Shown here piece after piece: positions 24,528 to 33,178 of a stretch of 63,218 bases of DNA. Made by a program: the position numbers and the translations under genes. Source of the stretch: a virus. Below the pieces are notes generated by a model. The model made no database searches. It was not told the DNA's origin and saw only the letters and a program-made list of their open reading frames with translations. Within the stretch, counting starts at the first letter, position 1, and every line of letters begins with the position of its first letter. The stretch lies in the IMG/VR virus record IMGVR_UViG_3300046791_000289, positions 1 through 63,218 of that record, one strand, 5' to 3'.

Positions 24528-24553
24528 TCCGCGCCGCGTGCCATGCTCGAGGC

Positions 24554-25084
24554 ATGGGAGGACACCACACAATCCGCGCGCGCGAACTCCTCGTGCGCGA
24601 GCTATGGGCGAAGGGGCGCGACTCGCGCGACATCCAAGAGGAGGTGGCCGCCGGCGACCCGGCGATCGGCCTCCCCCCCTGCGACACGCGCACGGTGCGG
24701 AGCTACCTCCAGCGCCTGCGCGGCGAGATGGCGAAGGTTGACGCGGAGGATCTCACCCACGCCCGCACGCAACGGCGCGGCGTGCTGCGGGCGAACCTCC
24801 TGCGCGCCCACCGGCTTGCCGACCTCGCCGAGAAAGCCGGGAACCACGGCGCCGCCGTGCGCGCGGCCAAACTCGTGAACGAGTGCGTCGACCGCCTCAA
24901 CGCGCTCGACAACCTCAACGTGATCACGGTCGACATCAAGCCGAACGAGTCCGGCGTGAGCCTCGCCGGCACCTCGGCCCTGCCCGACCTGTCAAAGATC
25001 TCGCCGGAGGTGCGGGCCGCGCTCGTGGCCGTCGCTCAGGCCGTCAAGACCGCGGCCGCCAAGCTCCCCACGCCGGAGTCCTGA
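24554..25084 (+). CDS. Terminase small subunit-like protein
   Basis: 176 residues from ATG at 24554. Residues about 5-55 form a HTH-like region (RELWAKGRDSRDIQEEVAAG, then RTVRSYLQRLR) that would recognise the packaging site. The following helices (MAKVDAEDL, RANLLRAHRLADLAEKAGN) fit the oligomerisation core of small terminases. Position right before the large terminase supports the call. Confidence 0.7.
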   Translation: MGGHHTIRARELLVRELWAKGRDSRDIQEEVAAGDPAIGLPPCDTRTVRSYLQRLRGEMAKVDAEDLTHARTQRRGVLRANLLRAHRLADLAEKAGNHGAAVRAAKLVNECVDRLNALDNLNVITVDIKPNESGVSLAGTSALPDLSKISPEVRAALVAVAQAVKTAAAKLPTPES

Positions 25085-25086
25085 TC

Positions 25087-26796
25087 GTGGGCCGCCCGCT
25101 CTCCGCGCGCGCGCGCCGGATCGCCGCCGTGCGCCAGACCGTGAAGGGCCGGGCCGAGCGCGCGCCCAGCAAGCCCCGCCGCGGCAACGGCGCCAAGGCG
25201 AAGGCGACCACGCCGCTCACGATGACCGAGCACGAGGATCTGATCGACCTCGCGCTCACCGATCCCGACGCCCTGCTCCTCGCCGACGCCAAGGGCCGGG
25301 CGGAGGCCTCCTTCGCCGCGTTCGTGGGGCTCCTCTGGCACGAGGTGATCCCGGACCGCCGCGCCTGGGGCTGGGCGTTCGACGCGATCTGCGACCATCT
25401 CGAGGCGGTCACCTACGGCCACATCCGCCGGCTCTTGATCAACGTCCCGCCGGGGTTCTCCAAGAGCGCGCTTACCAACGTGTTCTGGCCGGCGTGGGAG
25501 TGGGGCCCGCTCAACCGCCCGCACCTCGCGCACTTCGCGACGTCGCACGACCTCGAGATGGCCACGGAACAAAACCGGCTCTGTCGCGAGTTGATCACGT
25601 CACCGCTGTATCAGCGCCTGTGGGGCGATCGCGTCCAGCTCTACAAGGATCAGAGCGCCAAAAAGCGGTTCATCATCCGCGGCGGTGGCTTCCGCGCCGT
25701 CACCGCGTTGACCTCCGCCACCGGCGGCCGCGGTCACCGCATGGTCGCCGACGACATCCACTCCGTGATGGGCGCCGAGTCCGAGGCGGACCGCTCGGCG
25801 GCCCGGCGCTCGTTCTCGAAGGTTCTGCCCTCGCGCCTCAAGGTGCCCGACCGCGACGCGCTCGTGATGATCGGCCAGCGCCTGCATCCGCGCGATGCCT
25901 ACTCGCTGGCGATCCGCCTGGGCTACGTGCATCTCGCGCTCCCCATGCGCTGGTCGCTCAAGCACAAGTACCAATGGAAGGGCGCCGCCCTCGAGCCGCT
26001 CACGCAATACGGCGGCGGAGATCCGCGCTCGACGGAAGGCGAGTTGCTCAACACCGAGCGCTACCCCGCGCGCGCGGAGGGCGAGCTACGCGACCAGCTA
26101 CGGATCGAGGGCGGGCTCGCCGCGGAGGCCGGCCAGCTCGATCAGAACCCGACCGAAGAGGGCGGCACGATCTTTCCGCTCGAGGAGTCGCGCTATCAGA
26201 TCGTGGACTACGTCCCGCACGTGCTCGGCGCGATCGCGTGCCGCGGGTGGGACTTCGCCGCCACGATCTCGCTCGCCTCGAAGTGGTCCGCCGGCGTGAA
26301 GTTGTGGCGCGTCCCGTTCGAGGGCGACGAGGAGCAGATCCAGGCCGGTGGCGTCCCGCGCTACCGCTGGTTCATCGAACACGTGGAGCGGTTCCGCGGC
26401 ACCCCGCTCACCGTCCGCCAGAAGCTCCGCGCGCGCGCCGAGCACGACGGCTACGACGTCGTCATCTCGATCCCGAAGGATCCGGCCGCCGCCGGCGTGG
26501 TCCAGCTCGAGGACTACGGCGCGACGTTGTCCGGGTTCAACGTGCACTCGAGCCCCGAGACGGGGAGCAAGGCGGATCGCGCGGCGCCCTTGGCGGCACA
26601 AGCCGAACTCGGCAACCTGTACCTTGTGCGCGGCGATTGGAACGCGGCCTTCATCTCCGAGGCCCAGAGCTTCACCGGGCACGAGAGCGGCATCTCCGAC
26701 CAGATCGACGGCGCGACCCGCGCATTTTCCAAGCTGGCCCCGCGCGCCGTCCGGCGTACCGTGGGCGGCGCGTACACGATCGAGATCACGACCTGA
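25087..26796 (+). CDS. terL: Terminase large subunit
   Basis: 569 residues from GTG at 25087. ATPase domain: LLINVPPGFSKSALT (about 117-130) as Walker A, TSATGGRGHRMVADDI (209-224) holding the Walker B aspartates. The RNase H-like nuclease follows, with RGWDFAAT (about 394-401) supplying the first metal-binding Asp. It packages DNA into proheads and cuts it. The N-terminal 40 residues are a basic extension. Confidence 0.9.
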   Translation: MGRPLSARARRIAAVRQTVKGRAERAPSKPRRGNGAKAKATTPLTMTEHEDLIDLALTDPDALLLADAKGRAEASFAAFVGLLWHEVIPDRRAWGWAFDAICDHLEAVTYGHIRRLLINVPPGFSKSALTNVFWPAWEWGPLNRPHLAHFATSHDLEMATEQNRLCRELITSPLYQRLWGDRVQLYKDQSAKKRFIIRGGGFRAVTALTSATGGRGHRMVADDIHSVMGAESEADRSAARRSFSKVLPSRLKVPDRDALVMIGQRLHPRDAYSLAIRLGYVHLALPMRWSLKHKYQWKGAALEPLTQYGGGDPRSTEGELLNTERYPARAEGELRDQLRIEGGLAAEAGQLDQNPTEEGGTIFPLEESRYQIVDYVPHVLGAIACRGWDFAATISLASKWSAGVKLWRVPFEGDEEQIQAGGVPRYRWFIEHVERFRGTPLTVRQKLRARAEHDGYDVVISIPKDPAAAGVVQLEDYGATLSGFNVHSSPETGSKADRAAPLAAQAELGNLYLVRGDWNAAFISEAQSFTGHESGISDQIDGATRAFSKLAPRAVRRTVGGAYTIEITT

Positions 26797-26804
26797 GAGG
26801 CCCC

Positions 26805-28376
26805 ATGCCATCGTTCATCCGTTCCCTGGCGTCCATGTTCTCGAGCCCGGCCGCGTCCAGCACGAGCCTCGATCAGGTCGCGTCGCCGCCGGCCGTGCCC
26901 GCCGTGATCGCTGGCCCCACCGGAATCGCGATGCCGGAGACGGTCGACCCCACGGAGACGATGGGCGTGGGCGTGGCGCAGTTCATCGGCGGGTACCTGG
27001 CGAGCCGCGAGACCAACCCCGAGTTGGTCGGGCGCGCGCGCTATCGCACGTACCTCGACACCGTGATCAACATCGAGATCGCCGCCGCCGGCATCCGCAT
27101 GTACCACGACCTCCTCCGCGGCGTGGAGTGGAGCTTCGCGCCGCCGGCGCCCTACAAGGACGATCCCGAGGCGATCCAGATGGCCGAGGACGTGAGCCAG
27201 CTCGTGCACATGGCCTCGACGACGTGGAGCGAGATCGTGGGCAACGTCGCCCGCTTTCGTCATTGGGATTTCTCGATCAGCGAGTGGAGTCTCCGCAAGA
27301 TCGAGGAGGGCCCGCTCGCGGGCTGGCTCGGGATCGGCTACGTCGAGGTCCGCGAGAACGAGACGATCGAGCAATGGATCCCGGACGAGAACGGCCGGAT
27401 CGTGGGCATCGTCCAGCGCTCGCCGATGGATTTCAAGTTGCGCCCGATCCCGCGGGCCAAGCTGATCTATCGAGCCGATCAGACGTTCACGTCGAGCCCG
27501 GACGGCATCGGCATCATCCGGCACATTGTGCGCGCGAAAGAGCAGGTGCTCCGGTTCGAGGATATCGAGATGATCGGCTTTGACGGCAACCTCCGCGGCA
27601 CGCCGATCGCGTACATCCCCTATGTCGAGATCGCGGCCGCCGTGAAGGCCAACCTGATGTCCGCCAAGGAGGCCAAGGACTCGATCGACGCGATGAAGTC
27701 GATCGTACAGAACCACGTCGTGAGCCGCGGGCGCGGCGTGGCCGTTGACTCGTCGCCGTTCCGCTCGCTCGACGTCAACGGCACGCCGTCGGCGATGCGC
27801 ATGTGGGACCTCAAGACCGTGACGACGGAGGCGGGCTCGCAGAAGGAGTTGGGCGAGGCAATCCGCCGCAAGCGCGAGGACGTCGCGATCGTCTGCTACG
27901 CGGAGGTGCTCCTCCTCGCGACCGGCGGCGGCGGCGGCTCGCACGCGGCCGCCGTAGAGAAGGGCACGCGCATGGCGAACCTGATCAACGGCACCGCCGG
28001 CGAGGTCGGCGAGACCGTCCGGCAGGATCTCCTCATGCCGTTGATGGCGCTCAACGGCAAGCCGGTGGACAAGACCCCGGTCCCAACCGCCTCGTCTGTG
28101 ACCGGGTTCGATGTCAAGGAGGCCGCGGACATCATCACCGCCCAGGCCCAGAGCGGCCAGCCGCTCCGCGACGGCGATCCGGCGATCGACCTCATGCGCA
28201 CGCGCGGCGGGCTCCCCGCGATCCCGCCGGAGGTGATCGCGCGCGCCGAACAAGCCGCCATGCTCCAGCGTCGCGCGATGGCGCGCGTGGTGCCGGGCGC
28301 GACCGATCCGAACGCCCCGCCGAGCAAGGACCCGAACAAGCCGCCGGCGCCCGCGCCGCGCAAGGAGCCCGCATGA
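26805..28376 (+). CDS. Portal protein, Mu gp29/DUF935 type
   Basis: 523 residues from ATG at 26805 with GAGAGG upstream. DUF935 features: TNPELVGRARYRTYLDTVIN near the start, repeated strands around RHWDFSISEWSLRKIEEG, SPDGIGIIRHI, and AVEKGTRMANLINGTAG toward the C-terminus. The portal forms the dodecameric ring at the head vertex. A Pro/Ala-rich tail ends the protein; its stop overlaps the next ATG. Confidence 0.88.
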   Translation: MPSFIRSLASMFSSPAASSTSLDQVASPPAVPAVIAGPTGIAMPETVDPTETMGVGVAQFIGGYLASRETNPELVGRARYRTYLDTVINIEIAAAGIRMYHDLLRGVEWSFAPPAPYKDDPEAIQMAEDVSQLVHMASTTWSEIVGNVARFRHWDFSISEWSLRKIEEGPLAGWLGIGYVEVRENETIEQWIPDENGRIVGIVQRSPMDFKLRPIPRAKLIYRADQTFTSSPDGIGIIRHIVRAKEQVLRFEDIEMIGFDGNLRGTPIAYIPYVEIAAAVKANLMSAKEAKDSIDAMKSIVQNHVVSRGRGVAVDSSPFRSLDVNGTPSAMRMWDLKTVTTEAGSQKELGEAIRRKREDVAIVCYAEVLLLATGGGGGSHAAAVEKGTRMANLINGTAGEVGETVRQDLLMPLMALNGKPVDKTPVPTASSVTGFDVKEAADIITAQAQSGQPLRDGDPAIDLMRTRGGLPAIPPEVIARAEQAAMLQRRAMARVVPGATDPNAPPSKDPNKPPAPAPRKEPA

Positions 28377-28951
28377 CCTCGCCGATCACGATCTCCGGCT
28401 TCATCTTCCCCGTCCTCGCCGACCGCGCCGACGCCGCGCGCTATTTCGCGGGTTCGATGCGCGGCGCCACCTGGCTCGCGCTCGCCGACGCCGTCCAGGA
28501 CATCGCGCTCGTGAACGCGACCATGATGCTTTCGCAGATGACGTGGGAGGGCGACCCGGTCACGCCCGGCCAGTCGCTGCCATTCCCGCGCACGGGCCTC
28601 GACGACCGCGACGGCAACGCCGTGTCGTCAACGATCGTGCCCCAGGACGTCATCAACGGCGCCTGCGAGCTGGCGCTCGCGATCTACCTCAACCCGGACA
28701 AGGTCGCCGGCCAGGCCCAGGGCACCGCGAGCAACATCTCTGAGGTGTCGGCGACGAGCGGGACCTCGGTCTCGTTCTTCCGACCGATCGCCGGCACGCG
28801 GCTCCCCACCGCCGTCGATGAATGGCTCGAGCCCTATCTCGAGGGCGGCGGCACCGGCGGCACCTCGAGCGGCGTGGGCGGCGCGACCGCGTTCGGTACC
28901 GACGAAAGCGGTCACGTGACCTGCATCCCGAACCGCTACCGGGTGTGCTGA
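28373..28951 (+). CDS. Head-tail adaptor-like protein, DnaT-like
   Basis: 192 residues, ATGA overlap. RADAARYFAGSMRGATWLALAD, LVNATMMLSQMTWEG and SLPFPRTGLDDRDGN fit the phage DnaT-like adaptor family that connects portal and tail. The C-terminus is Gly/Thr-rich. Assignment from pattern and position. Confidence 0.6.
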   Translation: MTSPITISGFIFPVLADRADAARYFAGSMRGATWLALADAVQDIALVNATMMLSQMTWEGDPVTPGQSLPFPRTGLDDRDGNAVSSTIVPQDVINGACELALAIYLNPDKVAGQAQGTASNISEVSATSGTSVSFFRPIAGTRLPTAVDEWLEPYLEGGGTGGTSSGVGGATAFGTDESGHVTCIPNRYRVC

Positions 28952-28952
28952 C

Positions 28953-29339
28953 ATGGCCGACTTTCTAGGCGTCGACATCGCCGGCATCATCGACGACACC
29001 TTTACCGACCTCGGGATCGAGGACGCGGAGAGCGCGGTCGCGTCGCTCGTGAAGGTCACGCCCGGCACGCGCACGCCGGGCGCGGAGGCCGCCGGCACGA
29101 ACCCGACCAGCACGACCTACCCAGTCCGCGGCTTCGTCGCGCGCAGGCTGGTCGCGTACACGCCGCAGTCGAACGTGGTGGAGGGCGACCGGCAGATCAT
29201 CGTGTTCGGCGCGAGCGTGGCCGCCGGCGTCGAGATCGTCGCGAACGATCGGATCATCGACGCCAAGGGCAAGATCTGGCGCGTGGTCTCCGCGGTCCTC
29301 GATCCAGCCGGCGCCGTGTGGAAGGTCCACGGCCGGTGA
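28953..29339 (+). CDS. Head completion/closure-like protein
   Basis: 128 residues starting one base after the previous stop. Strands with TTYPVRGFVARRLV, VVEGDRQIIVFGAS, VEIVANDRIIDAKGK and WRVVSAVLD read as the small beta-barrel of SPP1 gp16-like head closure proteins. Position between adaptor and Mu F protein fits. Confidence 0.55.
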   Translation: MADFLGVDIAGIIDDTFTDLGIEDAESAVASLVKVTPGTRTPGAEAAGTNPTSTTYPVRGFVARRLVAYTPQSNVVEGDRQIIVFGASVAAGVEIVANDRIIDAKGKIWRVVSAVLDPAGAVWKVHGR

Positions 29340-30298
29340 TCACGCTCGCCAAGCGCGACGCCGGCGACGTGCCGCGCGATCGCCTGATCGCCCAGATCGA
29401 TCTCTCGGAGGCCGCGATCGGCGAGCGCTTCGCGGAGATGGTCGCGTGGCTCAAGGCGCGGAACGACGTCGAGGAGATCGAGCGCGCCATCGCGAACGGC
29501 GCCTTTGACGTGGTCGCCGACGTCGACCCGGCCGCGCGCGTGTTCGCCGCCGAGATCAACGCGCGCTTCGCGGCCAGCGCGAGCGACGTGCTCGCGAGCA
29601 TGTCGAGCCAGACCAGCCTGGCCCTGCACTACGACGTCACGAACTACGCCGCGATCCAGGCGATGCAGGCGAACACGCTCGAGGTCGTGCAATCGATCCG
29701 CGAGGAATCCCGCGACCTGGCCCGCACGATCCTGAGCGAGGGCATCGCCGCCGGCGACAACCCGCGCGTGATCGCGACGACCGTGCACAACACGATCGGG
29801 CTCACGACCTACGACCACGAGATCATCGCGAACTACCGGCGCGCGCTCGAGACCGCCGACGCGCACGCGCTCACCTACGAGCTGCGCGATCTCCGGTTCG
29901 ATCGCCGCGTCGATGCCGCGGCTCGCGGTGGCCGCCGGCTCTCGCAGGAGCAGATCGATCGCGCCGTCGCGCGCTACAGCGCGAACCGCCTCGATCATCG
30001 CCAGGAGGTGGTCGCGCGCACGGAGGCGCTGTCATCCGTGCACGAGGGCGTGGACGCCGGGATCGATCAGGCCGTGGCGACCGGCGCGCTCGAGGCGGAC
30101 GCGATCATCGCGGAGTGGCTCGCCGGCCACCCCCCGCGCACGCGGTTCTGGCACGCGTCGATGAACGGCCAGCGCCGCGCCTACGGCGAGCCGTTCCTCT
30201 CGGGCCAGGGGAACCCCCTCCGCTACCCCGGCGACCGCGCCGCCCCGGCGGACGAGCGCGCCAACTGCCGCTGTCAGAAGGTAATCCGGGTCCGGTAG
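29336..30298 (+). CDS. Mu F-like minor head morphogenesis protein
   Basis: 320 residues from GTG at 29336 (GTGA). The C-terminal 70 residues carry the Phage_Mu_F signature: RFWHASMNGQRRAYGEPFLS, NPLRYPGDRAAPADERANCRC, with paired cysteines. The N-terminal two thirds are helical. Such proteins are injected or sit in the head and can be needed for assembly. Followed by a regulatory region. Confidence 0.85.
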   Translation: MITLAKRDAGDVPRDRLIAQIDLSEAAIGERFAEMVAWLKARNDVEEIERAIANGAFDVVADVDPAARVFAAEINARFAASASDVLASMSSQTSLALHYDVTNYAAIQAMQANTLEVVQSIREESRDLARTILSEGIAAGDNPRVIATTVHNTIGLTTYDHEIIANYRRALETADAHALTYELRDLRFDRRVDAAARGGRRLSQEQIDRAVARYSANRLDHRQEVVARTEALSSVHEGVDAGIDQAVATGALEADAIIAEWLAGHPPRTRFWHASMNGQRRAYGEPFLSGQGNPLRYPGDRAAPADERANCRCQKVIRVR

Positions 30299-30316
30299 TG
30301 TCCGAATCCGGCATGG

Positions 30317-30363
30317 ACGCTACGCATAGCGTTCTTGCGTACTGAAAACGCTACTGCTAGCGT
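30317..30363. promoter_or_regulatory. Paired 16-bp operators and promoter before protease gene
   Basis: ACGCTACGCATAGCGT (30317-30332) and ACGCTACTGCTAGCGT (30348-30363) are two perfect ACGCTA-N4-TAGCGT inverted repeats with starts 31 bp apart, three helical turns. A promoter lies between them: TTGCGT (30335-30340), 17-bp spacer, TAGCGT (30358-30363), with ATG nine bases on. The right palindrome covers the -10, so a bound dimer would block it; the left could also support looping or activation. Confidence 0.7.
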
Positions 30364-30372
30364 GGCCACGAG

Positions 30373-32028
30373 ATGCCGCCCAAGCGCGTTCAGATCGTGG
30401 GGACCGTCGTCAAGGTCGCGGGTGGCGTGGCCTACGGTCACGCCGTCGTCGCGAACTACGACGGCGAGGACTACTTCGATCTCCAGGGCGACAACGTGGA
30501 CATGGACTCGCTCCGCGACTGCGCGACGGCGTTCATGCAAGGCACCCGCACCGCCAAGCGCATGCACAAGGGCGGCGCCGCGGGCCAGATCGTGCACTCG
30601 ATGCCGCTGGACGCGGAGATGGCCGCCGCGTTCGGCATCACGACCAAGAAGCTGGGCTGGCTCATCGGCATGCTCCCCGGCTCGGAGGAGTTGGCGAAGG
30701 AGATGGCCGACGGCCTCCTCCCGGCGTTCTCGATCGGCGGGCTCGGCGAGCGCGTCGAGATCGACGCCGACGGCACCGAAAAGGGCCTTGGGTTCGTATC
30801 GCTGGCCAAGGATGGCAGCGACAAGGGCCAGAAGGGCAAGCGCTACCGCCTCCGCCTCAAGCGGCTGGACGAGGTAAGCGCGGTCGACCGCCCGGCCCAG
30901 GAGTGGGCGACCGTCGCGCTCATCAAGAACGCCGACGGCACCTCGACGCGTCCGGCGCCCGGACGGTCGGTCCTGATCGCCAAGCTCGCCGCGCCACTGC
31001 TCAAGTCGGTGTTCCTCACCACCGCGACCGCCGGGCACCAGCATCGCCTGTCGATGTGCGGCTACGACGACGAGCGCATGACCAGCGGCGACACCTCGTA
31101 TGAGAGCGGCGGCGGTGCCAGGGACTTCGGTCACTCGCATGCCTGGATCTGCGGCGACGACGGCAAGGTGACGATCGCCGAGTCGCACGGTCACACGCAC
31201 GAGCTGGGCCCCGAGGCGGCGGAGATCCCGACCGATGAAGCCGAGCCCGCCGAGCCCCCCACCGATCCCCGCGTCGCCGTCGTGGCGCGCGACCCCAACG
31301 CACCGCCCACGATCGATCCCCCAAGCCCGGAGCCCGCCGCCATGCCGATGACCCCCGAAGAACTCGCCAAGTACAACCGCGCGCTGGCGCTCGCCGAGAT
31401 GACCGACGCGCAGAAGGCGTGGTTGGGCAAGCTCCCCGCGCTCGCCGCGGACGCGTTCGTCGCCAAGAGCGCGCCCGAGCGCGAGGCCGCGCTCGCCGCC
31501 GATGCGCCGGTCTATACGATCCGCCACGGCGAGAGCGCGGGCACCGTGCTCCGCAAGAGCGACCCCACCGCGCTGGTCTCCGCGTGCAAGATGGCCGACG
31601 CCTCGCACGATGCGACCGTCAAGGCCCAGGGCGAGGCCGCCGACTCGATCGCGAAGGCGGTCGCGCTCGAGACCATCCCCTACCTCGCCGGCACGGGCGA
31701 CGTGCACACCGCGATCATCAAGTCGGTGACCGCGATCGGCGACGAGGCGCTCCGCAAGGGCGCGATGGATGCGCTCAAGGGCGCGAACGCGGCCGTCCAG
31801 ATGCTCACGAAGCAGGCGGGCTTCAACGGCGGCGCCCAGCCCGGCGCCGGCGGCACCTCGCGCGCCAAGCTCACCGAGAAGGCCCGCGAGCGCGCGGCCA
31901 AGAACGGTGAGGATCTCGCGGTCGCGAAGGCGTGGCTCCTCGAGCATGACTCGGAGGCCCGCGCGCTCTACGACCAGATCGACAAGGAAGATCGCGCCGC
32001 GCAGGCCTCCGCGCGCGCCAGCGCCTGA
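30373..32028 (+). CDS. XkdF-like capsid maturation protease with scaffold region
   Basis: 551 residues. Residues about 1-190 match XkdF-type putative serine proteases: YGHAVVANYDGEDYFDLQGD, MQGTRTAKRMHKGGAAGQIV, LPAFSIGGLGERVEI. Residues about 215-280 are His-rich (GHQHRLS, GHSHAW, HGHTHEL), a probable metal-binding insertion. From about residue 325 an Ala/Glu/Lys-rich helical region looks like scaffold. One gene thus seems to make protease plus scaffold. Confidence 0.75.
   Translation: MPPKRVQIVGTVVKVAGGVAYGHAVVANYDGEDYFDLQGDNVDMDSLRDCATAFMQGTRTAKRMHKGGAAGQIVHSMPLDAEMAAAFGITTKKLGWLIGMLPGSEELAKEMADGLLPAFSIGGLGERVEIDADGTEKGLGFVSLAKDGSDKGQKGKRYRLRLKRLDEVSAVDRPAQEWATVALIKNADGTSTRPAPGRSVLIAKLAAPLLKSVFLTTATAGHQHRLSMCGYDDERMTSGDTSYESGGGARDFGHSHAWICGDDGKVTIAESHGHTHELGPEAAEIPTDEAEPAEPPTDPRVAVVARDPNAPPTIDPPSPEPAAMPMTPEELAKYNRALALAEMTDAQKAWLGKLPALAADAFVAKSAPEREAALAADAPVYTIRHGESAGTVLRKSDPTALVSACKMADASHDATVKAQGEAADSIAKAVALETIPYLAGTGDVHTAIIKSVTAIGDEALRKGAMDALKGANAAVQMLTKQAGFNGGAQPGAGGTSRAKLTEKARERAAKNGEDLAVAKAWLLEHDSEARALYDQIDKEDRAAQASARASA
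31342..32028 (+). CDS. Probable nested scaffolding protein (internal start)
   Basis: An in-frame ATG at 31342 (MPMTPEELAKYNRALALAE) has GGAG about ten bases upstream and begins exactly where the helical scaffold-like region starts. Lambda C/Nu3 and many other phages make scaffold this way. Produces 228 residues if used. Not proven by sequence alone. Confidence 0.45.
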   Translation: MPMTPEELAKYNRALALAEMTDAQKAWLGKLPALAADAFVAKSAPEREAALAADAPVYTIRHGESAGTVLRKSDPTALVSACKMADASHDATVKAQGEAADSIAKAVALETIPYLAGTGDVHTAIIKSVTAIGDEALRKGAMDALKGANAAVQMLTKQAGFNGGAQPGAGGTSRAKLTEKARERAAKNGEDLAVAKAWLLEHDSEARALYDQIDKEDRAAQASARASA

Positions 32029-32081
32029 TCTCCGTCGCCCCGCCCTCTCCCGATCCCACCGCCACCTCCACAGGAGCCGCT

Positions 32082-33095
32082 ATGTCGAACGAGAACCTCT
32101 CCCCCGCACTGACGAAGCCGGTCTCAACGGCGCTGGCGGCCGCGATCGTCGCCGGCACGACCAAGAAGTACGCCGGCGTCACCCTCAACTCGTCCGGCCA
32201 GTGGGACCTCCCCTCGGCCGGCGGCACGATCGACGCCGTCCTCTACTCGGCGGACGTCACCGTCGCGGGCAACCGCGCGCGCGGGCAGACCGTGGGCTCC
32301 GGCCAGGTCTACGTGCGCGCGGGCGCGACGATCGCGGTCGGCGACGATCTCAAGGTCGACACCGCGGGCGGCTTCATCGCGTGCGTGGCCGGTGATGTCG
32401 CGCTCGGCAAGCGCGTGGCGAAGTGCACGGAGGCGGGCACCGTCGGATCGATCGCGTCGGCGATCCTCTGCGGCGGCTCGGCCGTCGTCGTGGTCGCCGG
32501 CACCGACGTTCAGTCGACCGCCGGTGCGATCACCGTCCTGTCGGAGGAGACCGACCTCGTGATCGCGGGAACGATGGCGTTCTCGCTCGCGGACGGGCGC
32601 ACGGTCGGCCAGCGCAAGCGCATCGAGGTGACGTCGGCCACGGCGACCCCCGACGGCACGCTCACGATCACCACGCCGGTCCCCGGCGAGTCCGGCGCCG
32701 GCGTGTTCAAGCTGGGCGCCGTCGGCCAGTTCCTCGTGCTGGAGTGGACCGCCACCGGCTGGCACGTGATCGAAAAGCACCGCGCCGGCGCCAAGACCTA
32801 CGTGGTCGGCACGGCGGCGCCGGGCAACATGGTGGAGAACATCGACCTGTCCGTGACCGGCACCGTGTCGGGCGCGCTCCAGGACGGCAACGTCCCCGGC
32901 GAGATCATCCACGTCTCGCAGTCGGTGGCGTCGACCTCGCCCATCGGCACCCTCACCGGCAAGTACCGGACGAAGCTCGGTGTGCTCGCGTCGGTGAGCA
33001 CCACGGGCTGGACCGCGACGACCTCGTTCCTCTACGCCGTCTGGGACGGTGTGGCGTGGAACGAGATCGCCAGCTCGGGTCTCACCTTCAACTGA
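32082..33095 (+). CDS. Capsid decoration protein, DUF2190-like, with extension
   Basis: 337 residues with AGGAG seven bases before ATG 32082. The first 140 residues repeat short strands with Gly/Ala and GTTKKYAGVTLNSSGQWDL, VTVAGNRARGQTVGSGQVYV, VGDDLKVDTAGGF, typical of small cement proteins encoded before the major capsid. The C-terminal 190 residues are another beta-rich domain, longer than the usual family, perhaps a surface-exposed host or decoration module. Confidence 0.65.
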   Translation: MSNENLSPALTKPVSTALAAAIVAGTTKKYAGVTLNSSGQWDLPSAGGTIDAVLYSADVTVAGNRARGQTVGSGQVYVRAGATIAVGDDLKVDTAGGFIACVAGDVALGKRVAKCTEAGTVGSIASAILCGGSAVVVVAGTDVQSTAGAITVLSEETDLVIAGTMAFSLADGRTVGQRKRIEVTSATATPDGTLTITTPVPGESGAGVFKLGAVGQFLVLEWTATGWHVIEKHRAGAKTYVVGTAAPGNMVENIDLSVTGTVSGALQDGNVPGEIIHVSQSVASTSPIGTLTGKYRTKLGVLASVSTTGWTATTSFLYAVWDGVAWNEIASSGLTFN

Positions 33096-33102
33096 TCGCC
33101 GC

Positions 33103-33118
33103 GCCCCGCGCGCGGGGC
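33103..33118 (+). terminator. Hairpin before the major capsid gene
   Basis: GCCCCG-cgcg-CGGGGC gives a 6-bp GC stem with a 4-base loop, 8 bases after the decoration protein stop. No T-run follows, so it may be an mRNA-stability element or weak attenuator. Confidence 0.35.
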
Positions 33119-33178
33119 TCTCCACCACCGCACCGCCCTGTACTCCACGCCTCCTCACCTCCACCGGAGACCCCCGCC

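Noticed and set aside
26514-28253. 579-codon minus-strand frame opposite the portal gene
   Set aside because: Antisense shadow. The portal frame on the plus strand has family motifs and coupled neighbours.
28908-28921. GGTCACGTGACC palindrome inside the head adaptor gene
   Set aside because: Perfect but unaccompanied, within coding sequence, and different in spacing from CGTCACGNNNCGTGACG.
30274-31947. 557-codon minus-strand frame opposite the protease gene
   Set aside because: Antisense shadow of a high-GC gene; low-complexity Arg/Gly/Leu composition and no ribosome site.
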